This document shows, piece by piece, positions 26,106 through 35,831 of a DNA stretch of 64,000 nucleotides. Each line of letters opens with the position of its first letter. Position 1 is the stretch's first letter. The DNA is taken from assembly GCA_014872785.1 (NCBI GenBank), contig WKFJ01000015.1, forward strand, positions 1-64,000. The letters run 5' to 3'. A program made the position numbers and the translations under genes. The notes beneath the pieces are model-generated. The model had not been told where the DNA came from. It made no database searches and saw only the letters and a program-made list of their open reading frames with translations. Origin of the DNA: Alteromonadaceae bacterium. GTDB lineage: Bacteria > Pseudomonadota > Gammaproteobacteria > Enterobacterales > Alteromonadaceae.

Positions 26106-26132
26106 AAAAAGAGCACCTATTGGTGCTCTTTT
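26106..26132 (-). terminator. Intrinsic terminator after fis
   Basis: AAAAAGAGCACC and GGTGCTCTTTT flank the loop TATT. The T run on the minus strand follows the stem, ending the dusB-fis transcript 20 bases after the fis stop. Confidence 0.85.
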
Positions 26133-26152
26133 CTAAGTATAGTCAATATGGC

Positions 26153-26446
26153 TTAGTTCATGCCGTATTGCTTTAACTTCTTGCGCAATGTACCACGGTT
26201 GATACCCATCATAAGCGCCGCGCGAGTTTGGTTACCGCGAGTGTAAGTCATGATTTCTTCAAGAAGCGGCGCTTCTACTTCAGCTAATACCAAATCGTAA
26301 AGATTGTCGATATCAGTGTTATCTAGTTGCTTAAGATATTTATTAACCGCCTGTTTTACAGAGTCACGCAAAGGCTTTTGAGCTTGCGTTTGAGAAGGCG
26401 TGGTCACTGTAGTAGTGAAAGGAGATGTAACGTTTTGGTCGAACAT
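26153..26446 (-). CDS. fis: DNA-binding protein Fis
   Basis: 97 aa, one residue shorter than E. coli Fis. The N-terminal part is Thr/Ser rich and variable; the C-terminal 60 residues ([23 protein letters not shown], then the [30 protein letters not shown]) are the conserved dimer and DNA-binding portion. Fis is the growth-phase nucleoid protein that acts on rRNA promoters and oriC. It lies 29 bases downstream of dusB, the standard operon. Confidence 0.97.
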   Translation of the reverse strand: MFDQNVTSPFTTTVTTPSQTQAQKPLRDSVKQAVNKYLKQLDNTDIDNLYDLVLAEVEAPLLEEIMTYTRGNQTRAALMMGINRGTLRKKLKQYGMN

Positions 26447-26475
26447 ATTACGTCTTGCTCTATTTTTAGTTAGTA

Positions 26476-27480
26476 CTATGCTGCAGGGGCAATCGGGGTT
26501 ACCGATACACTTTCTGTCAGCCCTTTAAAGTAATCATTTAGTGCATCAATTTGCCCTTCTGGCTCGTCAATAGCATTAAATGTTTTGCGGAAGATCCGTT
26601 GAGAATCGTGTTCCGCTAAATACCAACCCACATGTTTGCGGGCAATTCTTGCTCCCATTAGTTCCCCATAAAACTGGTGAACGTTGCGCACATGCTCGAT
26701 TAATACGGCATGTGTCTCAGACAAACTTGGCTCAGGAAGTCGTTCGCCATGTTCGAGATAATGAGTAATCGCTTTAAATATCCAAGGGTTGCCTTGGGCG
26801 CCACGACCAATCATCACTCCGTCTGCCTGGGTATAATCTAATACCTGTTTAGCTTTTTCCGGTGATGTGATATCACCGTTGGCGATAACCGGGATCGATA
26901 AGGCTGACTTCACCTGTTTAATGGTGTCGTATTCTGCGTCACCTTTGTACATACAGGCTTTTGTTCGGCCGTGTACGACGAGCGATTGAATGCCATTATC
27001 TTCAGCTATTTTGCCAATCAGCACAGCGTTGCGGTTATCCGGATTCCATCCCGTGCGTATTTTTAACGTGACCGGTACCGATACCGAATCTACAACGGCT
27101 TTAACAATATCCTCAACTAACTCGGGGTATTGTAGCAGCGCCGAACCTGCTAGCTTTTTATTTACCTTTTTTGCAGGACACCCCATATTGATGTCGATAA
27201 TCTGTGCGCCATTGGCCACATTGTGCTGCGCAGCTTGCGCCATTAACGCCGGTTCCGAGCCAGCGATTTGCACAGAGCGAATACCTGTTTCGCCCTCGTG
27301 GTTCATTCGTTGTTTTGATTTTACCGAGTCCCAAACTTTGGGATTACTGGAAAGCATTTCTGAAACAACAAGCCCGGCTCCGAGTCGCTTACATAGCTGT
27401 CGAAACGGTCTATCAGTGACACCTGCCATGGGTGCCAACATGACGTTGTTATCCAAGGTGTAGTCGCCAATTTGAATCAA
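26476..27480 (-). CDS. dusB: tRNA-dihydrouridine synthase B
   Basis: 334 aa. The flavoenzyme reduces uridine at specific tRNA D-loop sites. Visible: FMN-barrel N-terminus [13 protein letters not shown], the catalytic Cys in [13 protein letters not shown], and the phosphate-binding GRGAQGNPW. The start is TTG at 27480 (MIQIGDYTL), with AGGA 7 bases ahead; no ATG is available and the family N-terminus matches. It forms an operon with fis. The region upstream (27481-27672) holds the promoter, expected to be growth-rate controlled in this family, but no box is clear. Confidence 0.95.
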   Translation of the reverse strand: MIQIGDYTLDNNVMLAPMAGVTDRPFRQLCKRLGAGLVVSEMLSSNPKVWDSVKSKQRMNHEGETGIRSVQIAGSEPALMAQAAQHNVANGAQIIDINMGCPAKKVNKKLAGSALLQYPELVEDIVKAVVDSVSVPVTLKIRTGWNPDNRNAVLIGKIAEDNGIQSLVVHGRTKACMYKGDAEYDTIKQVKSALSIPVIANGDITSPEKAKQVLDYTQADGVMIGRGAQGNPWIFKAITHYLEHGERLPEPSLSETHAVLIEHVRNVHQFYGELMGARIARKHVGWYLAEHDSQRIFRKTFNAIDEPEGQIDALNDYFKGLTESVSVTPIAPAA

Positions 27481-27672
27481 TACTATGTCCTGTAACTGCG
27501 CAAAAATTATCCAAGCCGCAAAAAGGGCGCTAAGTTTACGGCTTTTTTTCCACCTTGAAAAGGCTAGAATTTAAACAAATTCGACTTTTTTTTGCTGTTT
27601 TTGGGTTGACACAAGCAAATCGTTAAATTTTCACTGCTTTGGGTTCGAAAGGTGAATAGTTACAGTATGTTA

Positions 27673-27731
27673 ATCACAGACAAACCTTGCCTTTTAAGGC
27701 TTGCGGTATAAGCGACTGGTTTGTCTGTGAT
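27673..27731. repeat. 14-bp perfect inverted repeat between prmA and dusB
   Basis: The arms ATCACAGACAAACC (27673-27686) and GGTTTGTCTGTGAT (27718-27731) flank 31 nt that hold a further small hairpin (GCCTT TT AAGGC). It begins 5 bases after the prmA stop on the minus strand. There is no T run, so it is not a standard terminator; a processed or Rho-guarding mRNA 3' end, or a regulator site, are possible. Confidence 0.7.
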
Positions 27732-27736
27732 AGATG

Positions 27737-28615
27737 TTAGCGCTTAGTGCCTGCCAGCCTCGACCATTCATCTTGGAAGACTGGGGGTTGCATGTCGAAA
27801 AAGTCCTGGTACAGCGCATTGAGCTCTGGTGCTTGGGTTTCTAAAATACCGGATAACACCAAATCAGCGTTTGGTTTGCAGAAGCTCGCTATTTGCTCGC
27901 GCAATTGGCGCAGTGGACCGGCCAGGATATTTGCAATCACTAAGTCATATTCTTGCTCTGGTTGCTCTTCGGGCAGGTAAAGCTCGAATTCGGCCTCCAC
28001 ACCATTGCGCTTTGCGTTGTCTCTAGTGGCATCCAATGCTTGCACGTCAATGTCGACACCCACCACCCTAGCAGCGCCTAATTTGAGTGCAGCAATACCT
28101 AAGATACCCGAGCCGCAACCGAAATCTAATACAGTTTTTCCCACTAGGTCTTGCTGTTCTAACCAGGCAAGACAAAGCGAGGTGGTTGGGTGAGTGCCGG
28201 TACCAAAGGCTAAACCCGGATCAAGCAGTATGTTTACGGCGTCGGGATCGGGAATCGGACACCAGCTTGGACAAATCCAAAGGCGTTGTCCAAACTGCAT
28301 TGGGTGGAAGTTATCCATCCATTCGCGTTCCCAATCTTTATCTTCAAGCTGGTCCACCTTGTAAGCAAAGTCCTCACCTAAAATCTTGGCTTTCGACATT
28401 CTTCCAATTACTTGGGTCATATCGGTTTCGGCATCGAATAAACCAATGACCGTAGTATCTGGCCACAAGGTCAATTCCCCCAGTTTAGGTTCGTACATTG
28501 GAGTGTCTTTGGTATCCATAAAGGTGACAGCCATTGCACCATTGCCCGACATCAGGTCGCCGATCCGTTCGGCCGTTTCTTCTTGTGCATCGATTTTTAG
28601 TTGGATCCAAGCCAT
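27737..28615 (-). CDS. prmA: Ribosomal protein L11 methyltransferase
   Basis: 292 aa from ATG 28615 ([22 protein letters not shown]), the normal length; the open frame upstream is not part of the gene. The N-terminal substrate-recognition domain (about 1-60) leads to a SAM domain with [18 protein letters not shown] and the NILAGPL catalytic loop. PrmA trimethylates L11 at several sites. Location beside dusB-fis is the common gammaproteobacterial order. Confidence 0.95.
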   Translation of the reverse strand: MAWIQLKIDAQEETAERIGDLMSGNGAMAVTFMDTKDTPMYEPKLGELTLWPDTTVIGLFDAETDMTQVIGRMSKAKILGEDFAYKVDQLEDKDWEREWMDNFHPMQFGQRLWICPSWCPIPDPDAVNILLDPGLAFGTGTHPTTSLCLAWLEQQDLVGKTVLDFGCGSGILGIAALKLGAARVVGVDIDVQALDATRDNAKRNGVEAEFELYLPEEQPEQEYDLVIANILAGPLRQLREQIASFCKPNADLVLSGILETQAPELNALYQDFFDMQPPVFQDEWSRLAGTKR

Positions 28616-28708
28616 GTTTGAAAGTGAAAACTCATTTATTGATAATGGTGGGATTATAACACTGGTTAAACACAGCTTGCGAACCTGCAAGTAAAGAACG
28701 GCGGTAAG

Positions 28709-29338
28709 ATGAAGCAAGATCTGTTATTTGGGTACGGTAGTTTGATGAGTCATGACAGCAGATTGACCCACTCAGAGATTGATGAAGAGGTGTTGCCTGT
28801 GTCAGTTGATGGTTGGTATCGAGGCTGGAGTATGTCGAGTAGTACCGAGTATCTCACCTGTGTGGGCGCCAAGCCGGGTACTGGTGCCTGTGGTAATAGT
28901 TCGATGAATGGCGTGTTAGTACCTATAGATGAAATATCAGAGGACTTGCGTCAGCGTGAGCAACACTATCGTTTTGTCGAAGTTGATAAAACTGCGATAA
29001 AAAGCTGGCATGCAGCACAAAGCGACAAGTTAGCAACCTGGTTGTCCAATGCAACAGTTTGGATTTGTGAGGTTGAGAAATGGCAAGCGCCATCCGAGAC
29101 CTTCCCTGTCTGCCAAACTTATGTCGATACTTGCTTAGTTGGTTGTATTGAACAAACTGACCTCGCTTTTGCCGATCAATTTATCGAATTAACCTCTGGC
29201 TGGCATCATCATTGGGTAAATGACCGTCAGTGTCCTGAATATCCTCGACGTGCATCAATTACAAAAACACAGATGGCCGAAATCGATGCGTTATTGGCCG
29301 CGAATGACCTACTGAAATACAGAAAGGAGCCAGAGTGA
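28709..29338 (+). CDS. Gamma-glutamylcyclotransferase-like protein
   Basis: 209 aa. The N-terminal [13 protein letters not shown] is the substrate-binding YGSL motif of the GGCT/AIG2 fold, followed by GWYRGWS. I could not place the catalytic Glu with certainty. It may cyclise or process glutamyl compounds, but that rests on the fold. It is the first gene of a three-gene overlapping run (GTGA overlap with the next), and starts about 95 bases from the divergent prmA start. Confidence 0.7.
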   Translation: MKQDLLFGYGSLMSHDSRLTHSEIDEEVLPVSVDGWYRGWSMSSSTEYLTCVGAKPGTGACGNSSMNGVLVPIDEISEDLRQREQHYRFVEVDKTAIKSWHAAQSDKLATWLSNATVWICEVEKWQAPSETFPVCQTYVDTCLVGCIEQTDLAFADQFIELTSGWHHHWVNDRQCPEYPRRASITKTQMAEIDALLAANDLLKYRKEPE

Positions 29339-29868
29339 AATCACTTCTGTTTATTGAAACTGAGCGGCTAAAACTGCGGCCGCTTTCGGATTCTGATGCT
29401 CCCTTTATGTATCATTTGATGAATGACCCCAGTTGGTTGCAATTTATCGGCGACAGAGGTATCCGCAGTGTTGACGATGCAAAGGAGTACATTCAATTTG
29501 GTCCAATGATCATGTATCGGGATCGAGGTGTAGGTATTTTGGCCGCAGAGGATAAGATAACTGGGGAAACTGTTGGAACTTGCGGTTTGCTCTACCGTGA
29601 CGGGAGAGATACACCTGATTTGGGTTTTGCCTTCCTCGCTCAATTTCGGCGCTTGGGTTATGCCAAAGAATCCTCTGAGGCTCTTTTGAGCGGTGCAAAG
29701 GCGCAATTGGGTCTATCCCAGGTGGACGCCTTGGTATCGCCGGGCAATGATGCTTCCACCGCACTGCTTAATAAACTGGGCTTTCGCTTTCTTCAGCCAC
29801 TACCAGATTTCGATCCAGATAAAGACACCCATTGCTATAGATTAATATTAAAGGATTTACATGAATAA
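29335..29868 (+). CDS. GNAT family N-acetyltransferase
   Basis: 177 aa with the RimJ/RimL-type N-terminus (ETERLKLRPLSDSDAPFMYHLMNDP) and the acetyl-CoA region containing DLGFAFLAQFRRLGYAKESSEAL and NDASTALLNKLGF. The Q/RxxGxG/A loop is RRLGYA. The start is GTG, coupled by a 4-base overlap with the preceding stop. The substrate is unknown; resembles enzymes that acetylate small molecules or protein N-termini. Confidence 0.87.
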   Translation: MKSLLFIETERLKLRPLSDSDAPFMYHLMNDPSWLQFIGDRGIRSVDDAKEYIQFGPMIMYRDRGVGILAAEDKITGETVGTCGLLYRDGRDTPDLGFAFLAQFRRLGYAKESSEALLSGAKAQLGLSQVDALVSPGNDASTALLNKLGFRFLQPLPDFDPDKDTHCYRLILKDLHE

Positions 29869-30250
29869 ACAGTTATCGGCTATTAGCATTATCGTTGCTG
29901 ATTATGACGAAGCGATTGCGTACTACACTGAAAAACTTGGTTTTCATCTAGTCGAAGATCTCGCCATGGGTGACAAGCGTTGGGTAGTGGTTTCACCAAG
30001 TGCAGGATGTGTTACGCAAATCGTGCTGGCAAAAGCTAGTTCACCAGAACAAAAACAAGCAATAGGCCAACAAGGTGCGGGCAGAGTATGGTTATTTCTG
30101 CAAACTGATGACTTTGAAAGAGATTTCAAAGCCTTCTCTCAAGCGGGTGTGAAATTTCATGAGCAACCGCGTTACGAACCTTATGGTACTGTCGCTGTAT
30201 TCGAAGATTTATATGGCAATAAGTGGGATTTAAGTGAGAAAAAAGCCTAA
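29861..30250 (+). CDS. VOC-superfamily (glyoxalase/bleomycin resistance-like) protein
   Basis: 129 aa with the paired beta-alpha-beta3 fold. The N-terminal ISIIVADYDEAIAYYTEKLGFHLVED and the C-terminal VAVFEDLYGNKWDLSE are the typical ends. It overlaps the GNAT gene by 8 bases. The three-gene unit (GGCT-like, GNAT, VOC) has tight coupling, so the products may act in one pathway, but no function can be assigned. Confidence 0.85.
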   Translation: MNKQLSAISIIVADYDEAIAYYTEKLGFHLVEDLAMGDKRWVVVSPSAGCVTQIVLAKASSPEQKQAIGQQGAGRVWLFLQTDDFERDFKAFSQAGVKFHEQPRYEPYGTVAVFEDLYGNKWDLSEKKA

Positions 30251-30266
30251 TAGCAATGCGGTGAGC

Positions 30267-31106
30267 CTACGCTGATTGGCTCAGTGGCAGTGAGATCCGA
30301 ACAACTGTGTTTCCTTCAGAATTTGTTTCGCAGTGTATATTGCCATCGTGATTGTGAACGATCTGTTTTACGATGGCCATGCCCATACCTATACCTTTAT
30401 GCGCGGGTTTTGTAGAGAAAAAGGGAATGAAAAGTTTGTCAACGTTCTCTTCAGGAATACCGCATCCATTGTCACTTATTTTCAATTCCAGCATATTTTG
30501 ATGCTCGCCCGATATTCTAGTTTCAATAATAATCTCTGGCGTTTCTGGGGCTGCGATTTCAATCGCATCTAACGAATTTTTGACTAATTGAGGGATTAAG
30601 TGCTCCATTTGAAATAAATCTAATTCGCCTTCTTCGTCAGTGAGTTGCGAATGATATTCGATGGGAAAATCGAAACTCATACGACAATCATTACTGATCC
30701 GTCTGAACATAACATTTAATGGTTGAGAGGTTTTGTTGACTCTCAATACTTTGCCGTAAAGCCTTGTTTGTTCAGTTGTGTGCTCTCCGCGCTCGATCAT
30801 AGTGTCTATCTTTTTCAGAGCGTCATCCACAGCAGGCGAAAGATTGGGCTCTTTCAACTGTGTTATCTCAACCATGCCGCGGATAGTTGCGAAGATACCA
30901 TTGATATTGTGACCAATGCCGCGAAATGTTTTTTCAAGCTCTTCTAAATCAAGTGGAGCATCGAGTGTTTTGAAGGAGGTTCCGTGTTGCATGGTTTGTT
31001 GCAAAAGTGCCGACGCTTCCTGAAGCAATGCCTCTCGCTGTTCCTCCGATGCCGTCTGACAACGATTTAAAAATTCTGCAACTTGTGAGTGCGAAGTGGT
31101 TGGCAT
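30267..31106 (-). CDS. Soluble orphan sensor histidine kinase
   Basis: 279 aa from ATG 31106 (TTG four codons upstream not used). After a helical N-terminus, the H-box FRGIGHNINGIF carries the likely phospho-His at residue 66. The HATPase domain follows: QLVKNSLDAI (N box), DNGCGIPEENVDKLF (G1), PFFSTKPAHKGIGMGMAIVKQIV (F and G2). No transmembrane helix or sensor domain is present, and no response regulator is adjacent. The partner is unknown. Confidence 0.85.
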   Translation of the reverse strand: MPTTSHSQVAEFLNRCQTASEEQREALLQEASALLQQTMQHGTSFKTLDAPLDLEELEKTFRGIGHNINGIFATIRGMVEITQLKEPNLSPAVDDALKKIDTMIERGEHTTEQTRLYGKVLRVNKTSQPLNVMFRRISNDCRMSFDFPIEYHSQLTDEEGELDLFQMEHLIPQLVKNSLDAIEIAAPETPEIIIETRISGEHQNMLELKISDNGCGIPEENVDKLFIPFFSTKPAHKGIGMGMAIVKQIVHNHDGNIHCETNSEGNTVVRISLPLSQSA

Positions 31107-31210
31107 TCCCTGATCCAAAAAGTATTAAAGCACGCTCTTTAATCGTATATGTTTTGTCTTATTATGCAAATTATCTGACGTAGATTTATTGTATAAATGT
31201 GCAGGAATAA

Positions 31211-33076
31211 TTATCTAAAAGTGATGTCTTCCCCGTCGTGACATAACACTTTCACGATGGGTTTATTTCGATCTGCTGGCCATTGCACTAAACCGATCGC
31301 ACTTTTGCTGACTAACGTGCGCCATTTGTTTTTGCGATTGGGGTAGCGAGCGCGAATCTTCATTTTACGGCGTTTGGTAAACCACACCAAAGGAGATTTA
31401 GGTCCGTATAGCCGCAAGTTCCATTTATCTAGTGTGGCAATGAGTTTACTAGGAAACTGGTTTTTAATACCACTGGCGGTAATTTGCGTGATTCTTGGAC
31501 TGTCCTTTTTAAATCTAAGTCGCACGTCATAACAAAACGAGTAATGCACGTCACCCGACAAGATAACAAAGTCTCTGGGGGTATCTGGGTCGTGAAATGT
31601 TTCTAGCAACACCTTTGCGGTGCCCTCGTGTGCCATCCAGTTCTCGGCGTCTACCGTCAACGCTTGTCCAAACATGGTAAACAGCTTCTGAATGGCTTCT
31701 ATTATCTTTACCCCAAACACCGGCGCTGCAGAAACCATGATCACTTCTGATTTGCCTCTTAACTCTTCTCGCATCTCTTGCAACAATTCCCAATCCATTA
31801 AACCGGAAGGTTTATTGGGGTTTTTCTCTGAACGCCAGCGATGAGTGCGGGTGTCGAGTACCATCACCGGTGGATTTGTGCCTACCGTATAATGCCAGTG
31901 ATTCCAGTCAAATAGGGCTTGTAACACTTCATCGTGGTCTAGCAATGAGGATTCAGTGAACTTGCTTTTTATTTCAGACGTTAGATGGTGCAGATTTTTT
32001 GGTGCATTCCCCAAACCTTGAAACAGGTAATAGCCCAGAAGTGCATTCCCTATGATGCGCTTGGAGAAAGGGTTGCCATATGCGGCTTCTTCCCAGCCCC
32101 GGGTGAGGTTCCAGTCGTCAGTTATGTCGTGGTCATCGAATATCATGTAACAAGGAATATGAGCCAGAATACGTTGCGTCTGAGGAAGTGTTTTGACAAA
32201 ACGCTCAATAGTTTCTTGTTCGTCTTCAAACAGTTCATCGAGTTCGTCACTGAGCTTAGGCTTTACAATTTTAATAAACTGCCAAATAACGGGAGACCAT
32301 ACTAACAAGTACATCGCGAAGACTTCTGAGGCAGTTATCAAGTGATTTTTAGCGTTAACAGAAGTGAATATGGGTTTGCGTTTTGCCAGGAAAAAACGAT
32401 CTAATACCGCTTCATTTGAATCTACGTCAGGTAGCAGCTCAGTGCGATTGTAAAAACCATCAGGATGATTGATCAAAGCCTCACTATTTTCTACCAAGGC
32501 GCCTGGTATATGCTCTGAATGCAGGCCTAAAAGCGCGATTGTTTGATGAATTGCCGATAACATTGGTCCTGCGACATCATCGATGTAAACCTGGTCGCCT
32601 GACATGATCAGCATCGACGGCCGGGCGTGACCTTCCGCGCTGGCCAAGAGCCCGTCTACTCGTATCAGAGCGTCGTCCTCGTTGTGATGTGGCTTTCGAC
32701 AAGAACCGTGCAGTACTTGTTGCGCGTCTGTCTTAAGCACCAGAGACGGGCGCTGTTTGTTGTCATAGGTTAACGTGGAGAGGCTGTCTTTTAGAAGTGA
32801 CTGAGCGTCGCTTATTAAGTCGTATTCGATTTCAGCGTCACTTGCCAAAGGTGAGGCAAATTTGATAGTGACCAACTTTACAAAGGCATGAGTCCCTATT
32901 TGAAAGCTTTCGTGCTCCACGGCATCGATATTGATGGGGATGTGGTGATCATCGGTAAGGTATAATTGCGGATTCACCACCACATCATTGCTGGTGGCGA
33001 ACCACAATACTAGCTCGTTAGGGGTGAAGCGTCGCGCTATAGGCCCTGCAATTAAAGTAGGTAGCTGCTGGCTCAC
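31211..33076 (-). CDS. PhoD-like metallophosphatase
   Basis: 621 aa. The metal-binding marks SGDQVYIDD and FDDHDITDDWN (the HD pair) are those of the PhoD-like phosphatase superfamily, followed by LSGDVHYSF near residue 500. No signal peptide is evident: MSQQLPTLIAGP is the N-terminus, so the enzyme is probably cytoplasmic, unlike secreted PhoD. It overlaps the DUF2252 gene by 4 bases (GTGA) and starts with GTG. The pair is likely translated as a unit. The substrate is unknown. Confidence 0.85.
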   Translation of the reverse strand: MSQQLPTLIAGPIARRFTPNELVLWFATSNDVVVNPQLYLTDDHHIPINIDAVEHESFQIGTHAFVKLVTIKFASPLASDAEIEYDLISDAQSLLKDSLSTLTYDNKQRPSLVLKTDAQQVLHGSCRKPHHNEDDALIRVDGLLASAEGHARPSMLIMSGDQVYIDDVAGPMLSAIHQTIALLGLHSEHIPGALVENSEALINHPDGFYNRTELLPDVDSNEAVLDRFFLAKRKPIFTSVNAKNHLITASEVFAMYLLVWSPVIWQFIKIVKPKLSDELDELFEDEQETIERFVKTLPQTQRILAHIPCYMIFDDHDITDDWNLTRGWEEAAYGNPFSKRIIGNALLGYYLFQGLGNAPKNLHHLTSEIKSKFTESSLLDHDEVLQALFDWNHWHYTVGTNPPVMVLDTRTHRWRSEKNPNKPSGLMDWELLQEMREELRGKSEVIMVSAAPVFGVKIIEAIQKLFTMFGQALTVDAENWMAHEGTAKVLLETFHDPDTPRDFVILSGDVHYSFCYDVRLRFKKDSPRITQITASGIKNQFPSKLIATLDKWNLRLYGPKSPLVWFTKRRKMKIRARYPNRKNKWRTLVSKSAIGLVQWPADRNKPIVKVLCHDGEDITFR

Positions 33077-34404
33077 TTTGCTTCCATCAACTCCTGCAGT
33101 ATCAAGGTATCTTCCAATACTCGTGTCATGTTCATTAGCGCAAGTTCTGCCACCTGGCCGGCATAGTCGGGTAGTGTGTGAACCACCGCTTGCTCAAAAC
33201 GCGTAGAGCGGCGATCGCCTCTTGCGTGCGCTAATGCCAGTGCTGAGCCACAGGTTTGCGCATATTCGTAAAGTTGTTTATCAGGATCTTCAATACCCAG
33301 TCCGATATCTTCTGGGTCAATACCAACACGTGCATGATGACGAGAGCGCACTAACCAGTGATGCCCCTTCCATTCCACTTCATCTAATACAAGATCGGCC
33401 TTGCGCTGCATGCGCTTTTGACAAGCCACCGTCAAGTGAGCCGGATTAAGTCGATTCATTGGACTCAATGCTTCAAAGTGCATCAAAGGTGCGGCATAAC
33501 GTTGTTGCTTCACTTCCACTATGTGACACAAATTTAAATCTTCTTCGCCAAAGAAGTCCTGAGGGCCAACAAGCAAATAGAAGCGTTCCATATTGACCGA
33601 CCCCGTACCGGCGCCCAGACGTTTGGTAACATCTAAAATAAGGTCGTCTACATAAGGTGAAAATACCTCGTGAATTTCATTAAATAACGGTTCGTCCAAG
33701 GCTTTAAATTTGTTCTGTGTCAGATCGAATTTTGGATGTAAATCACTTAGGTCGATTGACTTAGCCAGAGCGCTTTTGGTGTGGAAATGTTTGCCGCCGG
33801 CGGCTCTGTTTTTGGCTTTTCGTCGCGCTTTTCTGAGTACGTGATCTTTGTCGAAGTTAAAGATCACAGCATCGCGCATGTCTTTATCTTCAATGATTGA
33901 AACACACTGTTCTAAGTAACTTTCTAAAAAGCCATTGATCGCCTTAAGTGCTCCAGTGGTGGTAGCTGCCTTAATGTCCGGATCAGCCAAGAAGTCGGCG
34001 GAGTCGTAATGCCCTTTAACGAGACCATCACAATATTGCTGGGTTAATAACAAGCTAGTGCTAAAACGCACCAGATCCCAGACACTGTGGCCGGCACAAG
34101 CATCATCAAAATCATTTGGCGCAAATATCACTGTATCGCCGTGACTGCCTTCTTCGGTCATAAAACCAAAGTTAGACAAGTGGCAATCACCTACAACGTT
34201 TGTGACAGGAATACGGTGGATGAGCTCCTCTGGCATGCTCAATGCCCCAGTAGCGATATCGTGATAAAACAAACTGGCCGAGCCTCTGAAAAATCGGAAA
34301 GGATTTTGAGCCATTTTTATGTGTTTTTCACAATGGCTGCCATCAGATGGGCGCAGGCCATCTATACGATGCAGTTCTCGGTCAATTGTTTGTGCTCTAT
34401 TCAT
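33073..34404 (-). CDS. DUF2252 protein with kinase-like motifs
   Basis: 443 aa. The N-terminal KHIKMAQNPFRFFRGSASLFY is the DUF2252 signature. VVGDCHLSNFG (D73, N78) followed by PNDFDDACAGHSVWDLVR (N97-D101) resembles the HxDxxxxN and DFDD motifs of aminoglycoside/choline kinases, so a kinase-type fold is likely, though activity is unproven. No P-loop of the usual sort is seen. It overlaps the downstream PhoD-like gene by 4 bases, implying coupled translation. Confidence 0.85.
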   Translation of the reverse strand: MNRAQTIDRELHRIDGLRPSDGSHCEKHIKMAQNPFRFFRGSASLFYHDIATGALSMPEELIHRIPVTNVVGDCHLSNFGFMTEEGSHGDTVIFAPNDFDDACAGHSVWDLVRFSTSLLLTQQYCDGLVKGHYDSADFLADPDIKAATTTGALKAINGFLESYLEQCVSIIEDKDMRDAVIFNFDKDHVLRKARRKAKNRAAGGKHFHTKSALAKSIDLSDLHPKFDLTQNKFKALDEPLFNEIHEVFSPYVDDLILDVTKRLGAGTGSVNMERFYLLVGPQDFFGEEDLNLCHIVEVKQQRYAAPLMHFEALSPMNRLNPAHLTVACQKRMQRKADLVLDEVEWKGHHWLVRSRHHARVGIDPEDIGLGIEDPDKQLYEYAQTCGSALALAHARGDRRSTRFEQAVVHTLPDYAGQVAELALMNMTRVLEDTLILQELMEAK

Positions 34405-34652
34405 GATCTAGCTATCTGATTAATCACAGGTTTACCTTAAACTAAATTAGTTTAATTTTAAATTGTCATTGTGTTTACAAATGTAGAGCACGCGAATCTA
34501 TCTGTGGCTGCTAAACTGTATTGAATAGCAGTGTTGGCAGCTAGTAAATTAGTCGTAGTTGTTACGATATAACGATATCTAACTTGACCTTCTGGTTAGC
34601 GACATTTATAACGACCTTTCAAAATAGGAATCGCGGAATCAAGGTAGAAACA

Positions 34653-35762
34653 GTGAAATCTAGTTCATATTTGTCAGCAGTGTTATTTGCTGCCTTTGCA
34701 AGTTTTGGGGCAAATGCCGCGGGAGCTCACTCTTCCGACTTAAAGAGCTATTGGTTGAAAGATATTGATGGCAATACCATGCTCGACCCACAAACTTCAG
34801 GTCTAGCGGTATGGCGAAATGGAACCTTATTAACCATTGCCGATGGCAGCGCTGATGATTCACAGACAATGCGCATTATTCAACTTGATCCAAATGCCAA
34901 TCAAGTACTCTCTCCTAAAGTACCAATCTCACTAGCAAAAGACGTTAGTGAAAGTTGTTTTGGTGGCTATTTGTCTGGGAGTCCCGACCTAGAGGCGATT
35001 GCCGTTGACCCGAAGGATGACAACATCATTTATTCGGTGACCGAAGATGCGTCGCGCTACCAATGGTCGTCTGAATGCATAGATAAATATGCTGGCTCAG
35101 GTTCCACCGAGTTTCCGACCGTTTTAGTAAGAATCGAGTTGCAGTCTGATAAGGCAATCATGACTGGCGCTCGTCCATTGCAGTTTGCCAAAGAGATGAA
35201 TATTGGCAATCATCCAAATGATGGTATTGAGGGCATCACATTTGCAGGAAGTCACGAGCTTTACATTGCCCTAGAAAAAGACGACGCTGGCAAAGCGCGA
35301 ATTTTTACCGTGTCGTTATCCGATGAATTTTGGAAAAGCAGTTCCTATTACCCCGTAACCGACGCTAATTTGGCTTTACCTGAGTTTAAGAAAGGCAATC
35401 ACCCTATTAATGCATTGACCTATGTGCCTGTCGCTGATTCGAAAGGCTATTTGGTTGCCGCAGCTCGCAACGACAATCAGTTGTGGTTTTTAGACCTTGA
35501 GAGGCGAAAGCCTGTGAAGGTTGTTCAGCTTAATTTTTTGGCTGAATCGCTCTCTAAAGACAATGGTTGTAAGGCATTTGATCAAATGCACAATTATTCG
35601 ATTGAAGGGCTGGCTTATGATGCCGGAAAAGTTTGGCTTGTTAATGACCCTTGGAAAATTAACTATTTGAACAACGTTAAATGCAAAGCAAATGCTGAAG
35701 GGTATAAGCGAATGTCGCCGCTATTGACTTATATCGATGTTGATTTTTTGACGGAAGAATAG
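34653..35762 (+). CDS. Secreted beta-propeller-like protein, unknown function
   Basis: 369 aa from GTG 34653, with AAGG 8 bases before it; the open frame begins 23 codons upstream at an ATG but that adds no signal peptide. MKSSSYLSAVLFAAFASFGANA is a clear signal peptide. The mature chain has recurrent strand patterns (LEAIAVDPKDDNIIYSVTED, IEGITFAGSHELYIALEKDD, IEGLAYDAGKVWLVNDPW) typical of esterase-like/SdiA-regulated phytase propellers. A calcium or substrate pocket is plausible but not shown. Terminator follows. Confidence 0.75.
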   Translation: MKSSSYLSAVLFAAFASFGANAAGAHSSDLKSYWLKDIDGNTMLDPQTSGLAVWRNGTLLTIADGSADDSQTMRIIQLDPNANQVLSPKVPISLAKDVSESCFGGYLSGSPDLEAIAVDPKDDNIIYSVTEDASRYQWSSECIDKYAGSGSTEFPTVLVRIELQSDKAIMTGARPLQFAKEMNIGNHPNDGIEGITFAGSHELYIALEKDDAGKARIFTVSLSDEFWKSSSYYPVTDANLALPEFKKGNHPINALTYVPVADSKGYLVAAARNDNQLWFLDLERRKPVKVVQLNFLAESLSKDNGCKAFDQMHNYSIEGLAYDAGKVWLVNDPWKINYLNNVKCKANAEGYKRMSPLLTYIDVDFLTEE

Positions 35763-35768
35763 ATGGTT

Positions 35769-35797
35769 AAAAACCTGCCTGTAGAAGGCAGGTTTTA
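35769..35797. terminator. Intrinsic terminator after the propeller gene
   Basis: AAAACCTGCC and GGCAGGTTTT enclose TGTAGAA, with A and T runs on both sides, 7 bases past the stop. It also serves the convergent DUF3718 gene. Confidence 0.8.
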
Positions 35798-35831
35798 CCT
35801 TTTGTTAGCCCTTTTTGCTCACAATCCATGA

